Shown: one piece after another, positions 25,809 to 33,559 of the stretch
Layout of the letters: each line of letters starts with the position of its first letter
Position numbering within the stretch: position 1 is the stretch's first letter
Assembly: GCF_036116635.1 (NCBI RefSeq)
Contig: NZ_CP107995.1
Coordinates: forward strand, 5,022,001-5,086,000
Source: Amycolatopsis sp. NBC_00345
GTDB lineage: Bacteria > Actinomycetota > Actinomycetes > Mycobacteriales > Pseudonocardiaceae
DNA length: 64,000 nt
Reading direction: 5' to 3'
The notes under the pieces: model-generated
What the model was told of the DNA's origin: nothing
Seen by the model: only the letters and a program-made list of their open reading frames with translations
Databases searched by the model: none
Program-made: the position numbers and the translations under genes

Positions 25809-26624
25809 TTACGCCGTTTCGCGCGCCCGCTCAGCGGCCTTCTCTTCGCGCCAGGCCTCGTCATTCTTGCCCTCACGCCAGTATCCGGACAGCGACAGCG
25901 AGTCGCGCGGCACGGCGCGCTCGTCGAGCAGGTGCCGGCGCAGCTCGCGGACGAACCCGGCCTCGCCATGGACAAACGCCTGCACGTCGCCCTCGCGCCA
26001 CGGCAGCGCCTTCACCGCCGCGGTGAGGTCACCGCCGTTCGCCCGGTGCAGCCAGGTGACCTGCGCATCCGCCTTGGTGACGAGCGGCTGCTCCTCACCC
26101 GCGTCCGCCACGAGCAGGAACACGTGCGCGGGCACACCGGCCGGCATGGCCTCGAGCGCCGCGGCGATGGCCGGCAGCGCGGCCTCGTCGCCCACGAGCA
26201 GGTGCCAGCCCGCGTCGGCGCGCGGCGAGTAACCACCACCGGGACCGGCGAACAGCAGCTCGTCACCGGGCTCGGCGCGCAGCGCCCACGGCCCGGCCAG
26301 CCCCTCGTCGCCATGCACCACGAAGTCGATGACCAGCTCGCCGGCCGCCTCGTCGTAGGAGCGGACGGTGTAGGTGCGCAGCCGCGGCGCGTGCTCGCGC
26401 GGCAGCTCGGCGCGGATCCGCTGCAGGTCGAACGGCTCCGGGTAGTCGACACCGGGCACCTTGAAGATGACCTTCACGTAGGCGTCGGTGAACTCATTCG
26501 GCGAAAAGTCCCGCAGGCCGTCGCCGCCCGCGACGATGCGGATCATGTGCGGGCTGAGGCTTTCCTTGCGGAGGACCCGGAGCCGCACCGCCGGCCTCCC
26601 CTTGCGTGCCGGAGCATCGGCCAT
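25809..26624 (-). CDS. Siderophore-interacting protein (flavin ferric-siderophore reductase)
   Basis: 271-residue SIP/ViuB-type FAD-binding reductase. LRTYTVRSYDEAAGELVIDF (about 92-111) is the flavin-binding RxYTxR segment, GPWALRAEPGDELLFAGPGG follows, and the C-terminal NAD(P)H domain ends LSLSGYWREGKNDEAWREEK, the family's typical end. It reduces ferric siderophores in the cytoplasm to release iron. An IdeR/DtxR-type iron box lies 14-32 bases before the start, so it is likely repressed in iron-replete cells. Confidence 0.93.
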   Translation of the reverse strand: MADAPARKGRPAVRLRVLRKESLSPHMIRIVAGGDGLRDFSPNEFTDAYVKVIFKVPGVDYPEPFDLQRIRAELPREHAPRLRTYTVRSYDEAAGELVIDFVVHGDEGLAGPWALRAEPGDELLFAGPGGGYSPRADAGWHLLVGDEAALPAIAAALEAMPAGVPAHVFLLVADAGEEQPLVTKADAQVTWLHRANGGDLTAAVKALPWREGDVQAFVHGEAGFVRELRRHLLDERAVPRDSLSLSGYWREGKNDEAWREEKAAERARETA

Positions 26625-26637
26625 CGGACACCACCCA

Positions 26638-26656
26638 TTCAGTAAGGCTTACCTAA
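26638..26656 (-). promoter_or_regulatory. IdeR/DmdR1-type iron box
   Basis: The minus-strand sequence TTAGGTAAGCCTTACTGAA is a near-palindrome that matches the 19-bp DtxR/IdeR consensus (TTAGGTTAGGCTAACCTAA) at 14 of 19 positions by eye. It lies directly upstream of the siderophore-interacting protein gene. Iron-loaded IdeR/DmdR1 would repress transcription. Confidence 0.85.
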
Positions 26657-26677
26657 TCTCGGTTCCACCGTACGCGC

Positions 26678-27025
26678 TCAGCGCCCGTCGCGCCTAGGCA
26701 TCCCTTGGTCCAGTTCCGCCAGCAGCGCCGCGAAGCCGGCCCGGACGCGGGGCCGGAAACCGACGAAGAACCGGTTGGCCGGCAGCACTGCCCACCACTG
26801 ACCCCCGGCGGCGTTGAGCACCCGGTGGGTCACGCGCGCGCCCGCCGGGCCGGCCGTGACGTGGTACTCACCGCGGTACCACCAGCCGCCCTGCGACACG
26901 AGCGTTCGCCGTTCACGGTCCACCTCGATCGGCGTCGAGTGCTCCTTCAACCGCCGCTCGATCCCAGCGAAGGCTTCCGACGGCGTCATCGCGACGACGC
27001 CGGAGACCTCCACGATCGTCCTCAC
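26678..27025 (-). CDS. SRPBCC/polyketide-cyclase-like small protein
   Basis: 115 residues. An N-terminal beta strand (TIVEVSGVVAMTPSEAF), the central RRTLVSQGGWWYRGEYHVTA hairpin and a C-terminal helix (GFRPRVRAGFAALLAELDQG) fit a START/SRPBCC ligand-binding fold. GTG start at 27025 overlaps the preceding gene's TGA (GTGA), so the two are translated together. Function unknown; small hydrophobic-ligand binding is likely. Confidence 0.7.
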   Translation of the reverse strand: MRTIVEVSGVVAMTPSEAFAGIERRLKEHSTPIEVDRERRTLVSQGGWWYRGEYHVTAGPAGARVTHRVLNAAGGQWWAVLPANRFFVGFRPRVRAGFAALLAELDQGMPRRDGR

Positions 27026-27453
27026 GCAGCAGCCCGCGGATCGGACACGCGGGTGTTCTGGAACGCCGTGATCAACCAGCCTTCCTCACCCCGCACGAGC
27101 ACGAAGGTGACGGTGACCGCCCGGCCCTTCTCGACGACTTCGCTGCCGGACAGCGAAGAACCGCCATCGGCCACGACGATCGCGACGTCCTTCGCGGGGA
27201 AGCGCACCCGGGCCTCGCCGTAACCGCCGACGAGTTTCGAGCCCCGCATCGGGCCTTCGAACAGCGCGCGGTGCGAGCTTTCGATCAGGTCCCGGCCCGG
27301 CGTCTGCATGCCGAAGAACGTCACGTAGTCGGCGTCTTCGGTGAAGAGCCGGCCGTACGCGGCGGCGTCACCGGAGTTCCAGGCGTCGTTGAGGCGGCCG
27401 AGGACGGCGAGGACTTCTTCACGAGCAGTCTCTTGAGTGGCCAGGTCAGTCAT
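27022..27453 (-). CDS. SgcJ/EcaC-type NTF2-like (SnoaL-fold) protein
   Basis: 143 residues. The layout EVLAVLGRLNDAWNSGDAAA, YGRLFTEDADYVTFFG, GRDLIESSHRALFEG and a final beta sheet VTVTFVLVRGEEGWLITAFQ is that of the SgcJ/EcaC branch of the NTF2-like superfamily. Members act as small oxidoreductases, cyclases or ligand binders. It is first in a two-gene operon with the SRPBCC-like gene and is divergent from a TetR regulator; the intervening 92 bases hold two matching palindromes, so this pair is the likely target of that repressor. Confidence 0.82.
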   Translation of the reverse strand: MTDLATQETAREEVLAVLGRLNDAWNSGDAAAYGRLFTEDADYVTFFGMQTPGRDLIESSHRALFEGPMRGSKLVGGYGEARVRFPAKDVAIVVADGGSSLSGSEVVEKGRAVTVTFVLVRGEEGWLITAFQNTRVSDPRAAA

Positions 27454-27467
27454 GGTTTTCTCCTTCG

Positions 27468-27480
27468 CGAACGGGGTTCG
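27468..27480. promoter_or_regulatory. Operator copy 1 (CGAAC-N3-GTTCG)
   Basis: Perfect palindrome CGAACGGGGTTCG in the divergent gap between the NTF2-like gene and the TetR gene. It shares arms and spacing with copy 2 at 27500-27512; the centres are 32 bases apart, about three helical turns, so both would face the same side of the DNA. Confidence 0.75.
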
Positions 27481-27499
27481 TTAAGGACAGTTCTACTCA

Positions 27500-27512
27500 C
27501 GAACAACGTTCG
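27500..27512. promoter_or_regulatory. Operator copy 2 (CGAAC-N3-GTTCG)
   Basis: Perfect palindrome CGAACAACGTTCG with the same arms and 3-base spacer as copy 1. Probable binding site of the adjacent TetR regulator, controlling its own gene and the divergent operon. Confidence 0.75.
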
Positions 27513-27545
27513 CGTCAAGGCGGGTGCGCGGTTAGGCTGGGCGGC

Positions 27546-28253
27546 ATGACCGTCCCGCCCCCGCCGTGGCGCCGAACGCCCAGCCCGCGGCGGCGCGCCG
27601 CGAAACCCCTGCTCTCGCAAGAGCTGGTGGTGAAAACAGCGCTGGAGATCCTGGCCGCCGAAGGCATTGCGGCCGTGACGATGCGGAAGGTCGCGCAGCG
27701 GCTGGAAACCGGCCCGGCCTCGCTGTACGCGTACGTGTCCAACAAAGAAGAGCTGGACGAGCTGATGCTCGACGCGGCGCTGGGCGACGTGCCGCAGCCG
27801 GCGCCGGACGCCGAGCACTGGGACGAGCAGGTGAAGGACCAGGTGCGGCTTCAGGTGCGCGCGATGATGGCGTACCCGGGCATCGCGCGGGTCGCGTGGA
27901 ACACGCCGGTGCCGGTCACCCCGAACGCGCTGCAGCAGGCCGAGACGATGCTCGCGCTCCTGCGCGCGGGCGGCCTGAGCCTGGAGCAAGCCATGTTCGC
28001 GAGTGACGCGCTCAGCCTGTACGCGAAAGCCCACGCGTACGAGGCGAGCAGCTGGACGTTCGGCGACTTCGACCAGGCCGACGTCGCCGAACGCAGCCGT
28101 CAGATGGACGAGTACATGCGGTCACTGCCCGCCGGCGCCTTCCCGAACCTGCTTCGCTCCGGGGAGTTCTTCAACGCCGAGACGAGCGCGCCCCGCTTCG
28201 AGTTCGCGCTGGAGATGTTCGTGGCCGGGCTGAAAACGCTGGTCAGGGCTTAA
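27546..28253 (+). CDS. TetR/AcrR-family transcriptional regulator
   Basis: 235 residues. The N-terminal helix-turn-helix is LVVKTALEILAAEGIAAVTM followed by RKVAQRLETGPASLYAYVSN (about residues 27-66). The C-terminal ligand domain is of the TetR_C type. Divergent from the NTF2-like/SRPBCC pair with two CGAAC-N3-GTTCG palindromes between, so autoregulation and repression of that pair are likely. Its last 11 bases overlap the convergent oxidoreductase gene. Confidence 0.92.
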   Translation: MTVPPPPWRRTPSPRRRAAKPLLSQELVVKTALEILAAEGIAAVTMRKVAQRLETGPASLYAYVSNKEELDELMLDAALGDVPQPAPDAEHWDEQVKDQVRLQVRAMMAYPGIARVAWNTPVPVTPNALQQAETMLALLRAGGLSLEQAMFASDALSLYAKAHAYEASSWTFGDFDQADVAERSRQMDEYMRSLPAGAFPNLLRSGEFFNAETSAPRFEFALEMFVAGLKTLVRA

Positions 28254-29163
28254 GCACGATCTTGCCGCGGGTGTGGCGCTGCTCCAGCTCGCGGAAGGCG
28301 TCCTGCACCTGCGCGAGCGGGTAGACGGCGGCGATCGGCACCTCGAGCAGGCCCTTGTCGACCAGCGCGACGAGGTCGCGCATGACCTCGGCGGACGCGG
28401 CGGCCGTATTGCCCTCGGACTTCACGCTGTACGTCTCGACAGCGGCGAAGTCGATCACCGTGTTGATCCGTCCCGTGTAGACACCCAGCCGCAGCGCGAG
28501 CTCCACGTAGCCGTCGCCGAAGTTGTCGATGAAGGAGTCCACTTTGCCACCCGTGGCCACGCGGATCCGCTCCTCGACGCCTTCGCCGTAAGCCACCGGG
28601 ATCACGTCCTGCTCGCGCAGCCACGCGTGGTTCGCTTCGCTCGCGAGGCCGACCACGGTCGCGCCGGTGAGCTTCGCCAGCTGCACCGTCAGCGAGCCGA
28701 CGCCGCCCGCGGCGCCCGCGACCACGACTGTGTCGTCTTCGCGGACACAGACGGCCTGCACCGCGGCGTACGCGGTGGTGCCGGCGACGAACAGCGCGCC
28801 GGCCGCCTCCCAGGAGACGCCGCTGGGCTTCGGAGTCAGGTCCGCGGCCTCGACCACGACGTACTCGGCGTGGCTGGCGCGGGTGTTGACGAAGCCGACG
28901 ACCTCGTCGCCCAGCTCGATGTCCTCGACCTCGGGCCCCAGCTCGACGACCACGCCGGCCAGGTCGCTGCCCTGCCCGGACGGGAACTCCGACGGCCACC
29001 GGTCAGCGAACGCGCCGCGCCGGATCATGGCTTCACCGGGGTTGATTCCGGCGGCTCTGACCTCGACGAGTACCTGGCGGGGTCCGGGTTGGGGGCGGGG
29101 CACGTCCTCGACCCGCAGCACGTCGATTCCGCCGTGTTCGCTGTACCTGACCGCCTGCGGCAT
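28243..29163 (-). CDS. NADP-dependent quinone oxidoreductase-like protein (zinc-free MDR)
   Basis: 306 residues from ATG at 29163. The GroES-like domain (MPQAVRYSEHGGIDVLRVED, AAGINPGEAMIRRG, GSDLAGVV) precedes a Rossmann fold with VVVAGAAGGVGSLTVQLAKL (about 145-165), the NADP-binding motif of the QOR branch. Catalytic-zinc ligands of alcohol dehydrogenases are absent, as expected for this branch. Substrate probably a quinone or enone. No operon partners. Confidence 0.92.
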   Translation of the reverse strand: MPQAVRYSEHGGIDVLRVEDVPRPQPGPRQVLVEVRAAGINPGEAMIRRGAFADRWPSEFPSGQGSDLAGVVVELGPEVEDIELGDEVVGFVNTRASHAEYVVVEAADLTPKPSGVSWEAAGALFVAGTTAYAAVQAVCVREDDTVVVAGAAGGVGSLTVQLAKLTGATVVGLASEANHAWLREQDVIPVAYGEGVEERIRVATGGKVDSFIDNFGDGYVELALRLGVYTGRINTVIDFAAVETYSVKSEGNTAAASAEVMRDLVALVDKGLLEVPIAAVYPLAQVQDAFRELEQRHTRGKIVLKP

Positions 29164-29256
29164 GCGCGACTCCCTCGCTCGTGGACACCTGCAGCAACCA
29201 ACCATCGGCCGCGTTTATGCCCGCGAAGCGAAAATTCCCGCGTGATCAGCCGAAAT

Positions 29257-30480
29257 TCAGCCGGCCAGGCGACGCACGACACCGTCGGCGAGCAGCCGCC
29301 CGCGGTCGGTCAGCACGGCGCGGCCCTGACTGTCCAAAACGGACTCGTCCAGGAGTCCTTCCGCCGCGGCGGCGTGCGCTTCGGCCACCCCCGCGGCGTC
29401 GAGCGCGGTGAGCGGAAGCCCTTCCGCGACACGGAGTTCGAGCATGATCCGCTCCAGGTGGCGGTCTTCGCCGGTGAGCAGCTCACGGCCCGCTTCGGGG
29501 CTTTCGCCCGCGGCGAGCTGGGCCGCGTACCGCGCCGGGTGCTTGACGTTCCACCAGCGCACGCCGCCGACGTGGCTGTGCGCGCCGGGTCCCGCGCCCC
29601 ACCAGTCGCCGCCCTGCCAGTAACCGAGGTTGTGCCGGCAGCGCGCGGCGTCCGAGGACGCCCAGTTCGAGACCTCGTACCAGTCCAGGCCCGCGGCGGC
29701 GAGGGTGGCGTCGATCAGCTCGTAGTCGGCGGCCAGCACGTCGTCGTCCGGGGCGGGCAGCTCGCCGCGCCGCACCCGGCGGGCCAGCGCGGTGCCCTCC
29801 TCGACGATCAGCGCGTACGCCGAGACGTGGTCGACCCCCGCGGCGAGCACGGCGTCCAGCGACGCCCGGAGGTCCTCCGTGCGCTCGCCGGGAGTGCCGT
29901 AGATCACGTCGAGGTTCACGTGCTCGAAGCCCGCGGCCCGCGCCTCGCGCGCGGCGTCCACCGGCCGCCCCGGCGTGTGGACGCGGTCGAGCACCTGCAG
30001 CACGTGCTGCGCCGCGGACTGCATGCCGAGCGACACGCGCGTGTACCCGGCCTCGCGGATCCCGGCGAAGAACTCCGGCGACGTCGACTCGGGGTTGGAC
30101 TCGGTGGTCACCTCGGCGCCGGGCGCCAGCCCGAACACCCCGCGGACGATGTCGAGCACCTCGCCGAGCCCGTCCGCCCCGAGCAGCGAGGGCGTCCCGC
30201 CGCCGACGAACACGGTCTCCGCGGCGGGCGGCGCCTGCAGCACCCGCGCGGCCAGCTCCAGCTCCCGGCGCAGCCCGTCCAGCCACGACCTCGGCGACGC
30301 GCCGGAGCCGAGCTCGCCGGCGGTGTAGGTGTTGAAGTCGCAGTACCCGCAGCGAGTGGCGCAGAACGGCACGTGCACGTAGACCCCGAACGGCCGGGTC
30401 CCGAGTCCTTCGAGGGCGCTCTCGGGCAGTCCGGTGGCGGTGGGTTCGGTGGTCTGGCTGGTCGCGGGCACGACGTCCAT
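29257..30480 (-). CDS. hemW: Radical SAM heme chaperone HemW
   Basis: 407 residues from ATG at 30480. The radical SAM cluster motif CATRCGYCDF (C-x3-C-x2-C) follows GVYVHVPF near residue 40. ETVFVGGGTPS and TVESNPEST-like strands (TTESNPESTS) follow, and the HemN C-terminal domain is present. The Cys-x-x-x-Cys-x-x-Cys-Asn-Phe set of true coproporphyrinogen dehydrogenases is not fully met, and HemW is the normal actinobacterial member. It inserts or carries heme to apoproteins. An open frame continues upstream to 31005 but crosses a tandem repeat array and is not considered coding. Confidence 0.92.
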   Translation of the reverse strand: MDVVPATSQTTEPTATGLPESALEGLGTRPFGVYVHVPFCATRCGYCDFNTYTAGELGSGASPRSWLDGLRRELELAARVLQAPPAAETVFVGGGTPSLLGADGLGEVLDIVRGVFGLAPGAEVTTESNPESTSPEFFAGIREAGYTRVSLGMQSAAQHVLQVLDRVHTPGRPVDAAREARAAGFEHVNLDVIYGTPGERTEDLRASLDAVLAAGVDHVSAYALIVEEGTALARRVRRGELPAPDDDVLAADYELIDATLAAAGLDWYEVSNWASSDAARCRHNLGYWQGGDWWGAGPGAHSHVGGVRWWNVKHPARYAAQLAAGESPEAGRELLTGEDRHLERIMLELRVAEGLPLTALDAAGVAEAHAAAAEGLLDESVLDSQGRAVLTDRGRLLADGVVRRLAG

Positions 30481-30520
30481 TGTCCACCGGCTCCCGCCGG
30501 GGTCCGGCACAGGGACTCGT

Positions 30521-30670
30521 ACGCCGGTAAGGACCCCTTGACCGCGTCCCACGCCGGTAAGGAGGCCTTGACCGCGTCCAGGTCCCTGAAGGCCACCATG
30601 AGGGCATCTCGGTCCCTCAAGGACCCCTTCACCGCGTCCCACGCGGGTAAGGAGGCCTTGACGGCAGGCG
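30521..30670. repeat. Tandem array, five 30-bp units, upstream of hemW
   Basis: Five head-to-tail 30-bp units with starts at 30521, 30551, 30581, 30611 and 30641. Typical units read ACGCCGGTAAGGAGGCCTTG plus ACCGCGTCCC, or GGTCCCTCAAGGACCCCTTC plus ACCGCGTCCC. Each contains a small palindrome (AAGGAGGCCTT or GGTCC-CTCAA-GGACC). A 17-base match to unit 5 recurs inverted at 37845-37861. No spacers, so not CRISPR. It lies in the 295-base gap between hemW and the Cys leader peptide; the rest of the gap shows no gene. Confidence 0.9.
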
Positions 30671-30775
30671 CGCTTGTACCGCCCCACCGCACCGCATTGT
30701 CCACCTACAGTGAGCCCTCTCCCACCATCCGGGCAAGCCTGGACCACATTGTGGACGCGTGGCACGCTCATCCAC

Positions 30776-30862
30776 GTGAGTCCTGCCGGTGTTCTGCTCG
30801 TGGCGCGCCGCCACGTCGACCTTGTGCGCGTCGCGAGCGCGCTCTGCCGGCCGGTCCGCTGA
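30776..30862 (+). CDS. Cysteine attenuation-type leader peptide upstream of sulfite reductase
   Basis: 28-codon ORF with GTG start: after SPAGVLL it reads VARRHVDLVRVASALCRPVR and stops 129 bases before the sulfite reductase gene. The RRHVDL-x-R-x-xSALCR pattern is the known actinobacterial leader peptide found in front of sulfur-assimilation genes, where stalling or translation at the Cys codon is thought to couple expression to cysteine supply. Family knowledge supports the role; no terminator/antiterminator pair was proven here. Confidence 0.82.
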   Translation: MSPAGVLLVARRHVDLVRVASALCRPVR

Positions 30863-30991
30863 CTCCCGACGCCCGACCAGCCCACCACATCTGGACCGCC
30901 GGCGCCGGACCCGCCGCGAACCAGCCTGCCCACGGGAACCAGCCGGGCTTCGCGGTGGCCCCGGTGCCACGACCGCCCCCGGAGGACCCCC

Positions 30992-32692
30992 ATGGCCTCA
31001 CCCACGCGTGAAACCCCCGCGCCCGGCCGCGCCCCCCGTGCCCGGCAGAAGCGCGGCGAGGGCCAGTGGGCGCTCGGCTACCGGGAACCGCTGAACCCGA
31101 ACGAGCGCTCCAAGAAGGACGACAACCCGCTCAACGCCCGCGCGCGCATCGAGAACATCTACGCCCACCGCGGCTTCGACTCGATCGACCCCGGTGACCT
31201 GCGCGGCCGGTTCCGCTGGTTCGGCCTCTACACCCAGCGCAAGCCCGGCATCGACGGCGGCCGCACCGCCACGCTGGAGCCCGAGGAGCTGGACGACCGC
31301 TATTTCATGCTCCGCGTCCGGCTCGACGGCGGCATGCTCACCACGCAGCAGCTCGCCGTGCTGGCCGAGATCTCGCAGACGCACGCGCGCGGCACCGCCG
31401 ACATCACCGACCGGCAGAACATCCAGTACCACTGGATCCAGATCGAAGACGTGCCCACGATCTGGCAGAAGCTCGAGAACGCCGGGATGACAACGCTGGA
31501 GGCGTGCGGCGACAGCCCGCGCGTCATCCTGGGCTCCCCCGTCGCCGGCATCGCCGAGGACGAGGTGATCGACGGCACCCCCGCGATCGAGGAGATCAAG
31601 CGCCGGTTCATCGGCGACCCGCGGTACTCGAACCTGCCGCGCAAGTTCAAGACCGCGATCTCCGGCCAGGCGGACGTGGCGCACGAGATCCACGACATCG
31701 CGTTCGTCGGCGTCGACCACCCCGAGCACGGCCCCGGCTTCGACCTGTGGGTCGGCGGCGGCCTGTCCACCAACCCGATGATCGGGCGGCGGCTCGGCGC
31801 CTGGGTGCCGCGCGACGAGGTGCCCGACGTGTGGGAAGGCGTGATCAGCGTCTTCCGCGACTACGGCTACCGGCGGCTGCGCGCGCGGGCCCGGATCAAG
31901 TTCCTGGTCAAGGACTGGGGTGTCGAAAAGTTCCGCGAAGTCCTCGAATCCGAGTACCTCAAGCGCAAGCTCGTCGACGGCCCCGCGCCCGGCGTGCCGC
32001 CCGCCCCGATCGACCACGTCGGCGTGCACAAGCAGGTCGACGGCCGGTTCTACGTCGGCGCCGCACCGATCGCCGGCCGGGTGAACGGCGAGACGCTGCT
32101 GGCCGTGGCCAAGGCCGCCGAGCGCGCGGGCTCCGAGCGGGTCCGGCTGACGCCGCAGCAGAAGCTCGTCGTCCTCGACGTGCCCGAGCCCGAGGTGCCC
32201 GCGCTGGAGACCGAGCTCGCCGAGCTGGGCCTGCACACCCGGCCGTCACCGTGGCGGCGCAGCGTGATGGCGTGCACCGGGCTGGAGTTCTGCAAGCTCG
32301 CGATCGTCGAGACGAAGGCCCGCGCGCAGGCGCTGGTGGCCGAGCTGGAGACGCGCCTGGCCGACATCCAGGGCGACCTCGACACCCCGGTGAGCGTGCA
32401 CCTCAACGGCTGCCCCAACTCCTGCGCCCGGATCCAGACCGCGGACATCGGGCTCAAGGGCCAGATCGTCACCGACGGCGAGGGCCGGCAGGTCGAGGGC
32501 TTCCAGGTGCACCTCGGCGGCGGCCTCGGCCTCGACGCCGGGTTCGGCCGGAAGCTGCGCGGGCACAAGGTCACCGCCGCCGACCTGACCGCTTACGTCG
32601 AGCGGGTGGTCCGCGCGTACATCGACGGCCGCGAAAGCGGTGAGCGGTTCGCGCAGTGGGTCGCGCGAGCCGAGGAAAGCGTGCTGCAGTGA
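30992..32692 (+). CDS. sir: Ferredoxin-dependent sulfite reductase (NirA/SirA type)
   Basis: 566 residues, SD GGAGG 7 bases before ATG. It reduces sulfite to sulfide with six electrons from ferredoxin. The siroheme/4Fe-4S ligands are in ACTGLEFCKLA and NGCPNSCAR (about residues 427-476). TDRQNIQYHWIQIED is the siroheme-binding Arg-rich region. Tyr80 (FGLYTQRK) and Cys172 (LEACGDSPR) are spaced 92 residues apart, equal to the Tyr69-Cys161 pair that is covalently joined in M. tuberculosis NirA. First structural gene of the sulfate-assimilation operon. Confidence 0.95.
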   Translation: MASPTRETPAPGRAPRARQKRGEGQWALGYREPLNPNERSKKDDNPLNARARIENIYAHRGFDSIDPGDLRGRFRWFGLYTQRKPGIDGGRTATLEPEELDDRYFMLRVRLDGGMLTTQQLAVLAEISQTHARGTADITDRQNIQYHWIQIEDVPTIWQKLENAGMTTLEACGDSPRVILGSPVAGIAEDEVIDGTPAIEEIKRRFIGDPRYSNLPRKFKTAISGQADVAHEIHDIAFVGVDHPEHGPGFDLWVGGGLSTNPMIGRRLGAWVPRDEVPDVWEGVISVFRDYGYRRLRARARIKFLVKDWGVEKFREVLESEYLKRKLVDGPAPGVPPAPIDHVGVHKQVDGRFYVGAAPIAGRVNGETLLAVAKAAERAGSERVRLTPQQKLVVLDVPEPEVPALETELAELGLHTRPSPWRRSVMACTGLEFCKLAIVETKARAQALVAELETRLADIQGDLDTPVSVHLNGCPNSCARIQTADIGLKGQIVTDGEGRQVEGFQVHLGGGLGLDAGFGRKLRGHKVTAADLTAYVERVVRAYIDGRESGERFAQWVARAEESVLQ

Positions 32693-32847
32693 CCTCGACC
32701 GAGAGGGCGGTGCCGTACTACTGCCCGTTCTGCGGCGACGAAGACCTGCGCCCCGAGGAAGGCGGCGGCTGGCTGTGCGCCGGCTGCCGCCGGACGTTCT
32801 CGGTGAAGTTCCACGGACTGTCCCTACCGGAGGTGTCACGCGGATGA
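32689..32847 (+). CDS. Small zinc-ribbon protein in the sulfite reductase operon
   Basis: 52 residues from a GTG that overlaps the sulfite reductase TGA (GTGA). Two CxxC knuckles are visible, YYCPFCGDEDL and WLCAGCRRTF, forming a rubredoxin/zinc-ribbon-like fold. It overlaps the next ATG (ATGA). A small protein of this kind stands between sir and cysH in Streptomyces-type clusters, so it probably assists sulfite or APS reduction, for example as an electron or metal partner; that is inference. Confidence 0.85.
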   Translation: MTSTERAVPYYCPFCGDEDLRPEEGGGWLCAGCRRTFSVKFHGLSLPEVSRG

Positions 32848-33539
32848 CCGCCACAGCGGATTACCGGACCCTGGCCGAACGAGCGTCGAAGGAGCTGGCC
32901 GAGGCCACGGCGGAGGAGGCACTGCGCTGGACGGCCGAGACCTTCGGCGACGACTTCATCGTGGCGTCCAACATGCAGGACGCCGTGCTGATCGACCTGG
33001 CCACCAAGGTCAAGTCCGATGTGGACGTGCTCTTCCTGGAGACCGGCTACCACTTCGCGGAGACCATCGGCACCCGCGACGCGGTGCAGACCGTCTACCC
33101 GGACGTGACGATCGTGAACGCCCAGGCCGAGCAGAGCGTCGCCGAGCAGGACGCCGAGTACGGCGCGAAGCTGCACGACCGTGACCCCACGCTGTGCTGC
33201 AATCTGCGGAAAGTGGTGCCACTGCGCAAAACCCTGGGCAACTACTCCGCGTGGGTCACCGGCGTCCGCCGGGTCGACGCCCCGACCCGCGCGAACACCC
33301 CGATCGTCACCTGGGACGAGCGCAACGGCCTGGTCAAGGTCAACCCGATCGCGCCGTGGACCGACGAGGAGTTCGCCGGCTACATCCGCGAGCACGGCAT
33401 CCTGGAGAACCCGCTGGTCTCGGCCGGCTACCTGTCCATCGGCTGCGCGCCGTGCACGGCGAAGGTCGCGCCGGGGCAGGACCCGCGCAGCGGCCGCTGG
33501 GCCGGCCAGGCGAAGACCGAGTGCGGGCTGCACGGCTGA
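32844..33539 (+). CDS. cysH: Adenylyl-sulfate (APS) reductase CysH
   Basis: 231 residues. It reduces APS to sulfite and AMP using thioredoxin. FIVASNMQDAVLIDLA marks the PP-loop-like nucleotide site; the iron-sulfur cysteines that separate APS from PAPS reductases are present as LCCNLRK (about 120) and IGCAPCT (about 203); the catalytic Cys is in the C-terminal ECGLHG. Consistent with the absence of an APS kinase gene in the operon. Confidence 0.95.
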   Translation: MTATADYRTLAERASKELAEATAEEALRWTAETFGDDFIVASNMQDAVLIDLATKVKSDVDVLFLETGYHFAETIGTRDAVQTVYPDVTIVNAQAEQSVAEQDAEYGAKLHDRDPTLCCNLRKVVPLRKTLGNYSAWVTGVRRVDAPTRANTPIVTWDERNGLVKVNPIAPWTDEEFAGYIREHGILENPLVSAGYLSIGCAPCTAKVAPGQDPRSGRWAGQAKTECGLHG

Positions 33540-33559
33540 TGGCTGACACAGAAGGAAGC

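Noticed and set aside
30521..30670. CRISPR array
   Set aside because: Units are contiguous 30-bp tandem repeats without unique spacers, units differ in sequence, and no cas genes are near.
30481..31005. N-terminal extension of HemW across the repeat array
   Set aside because: The extension is low-complexity, overlaps the leader peptide region, and HemW family proteins begin near the ATG at 30480.
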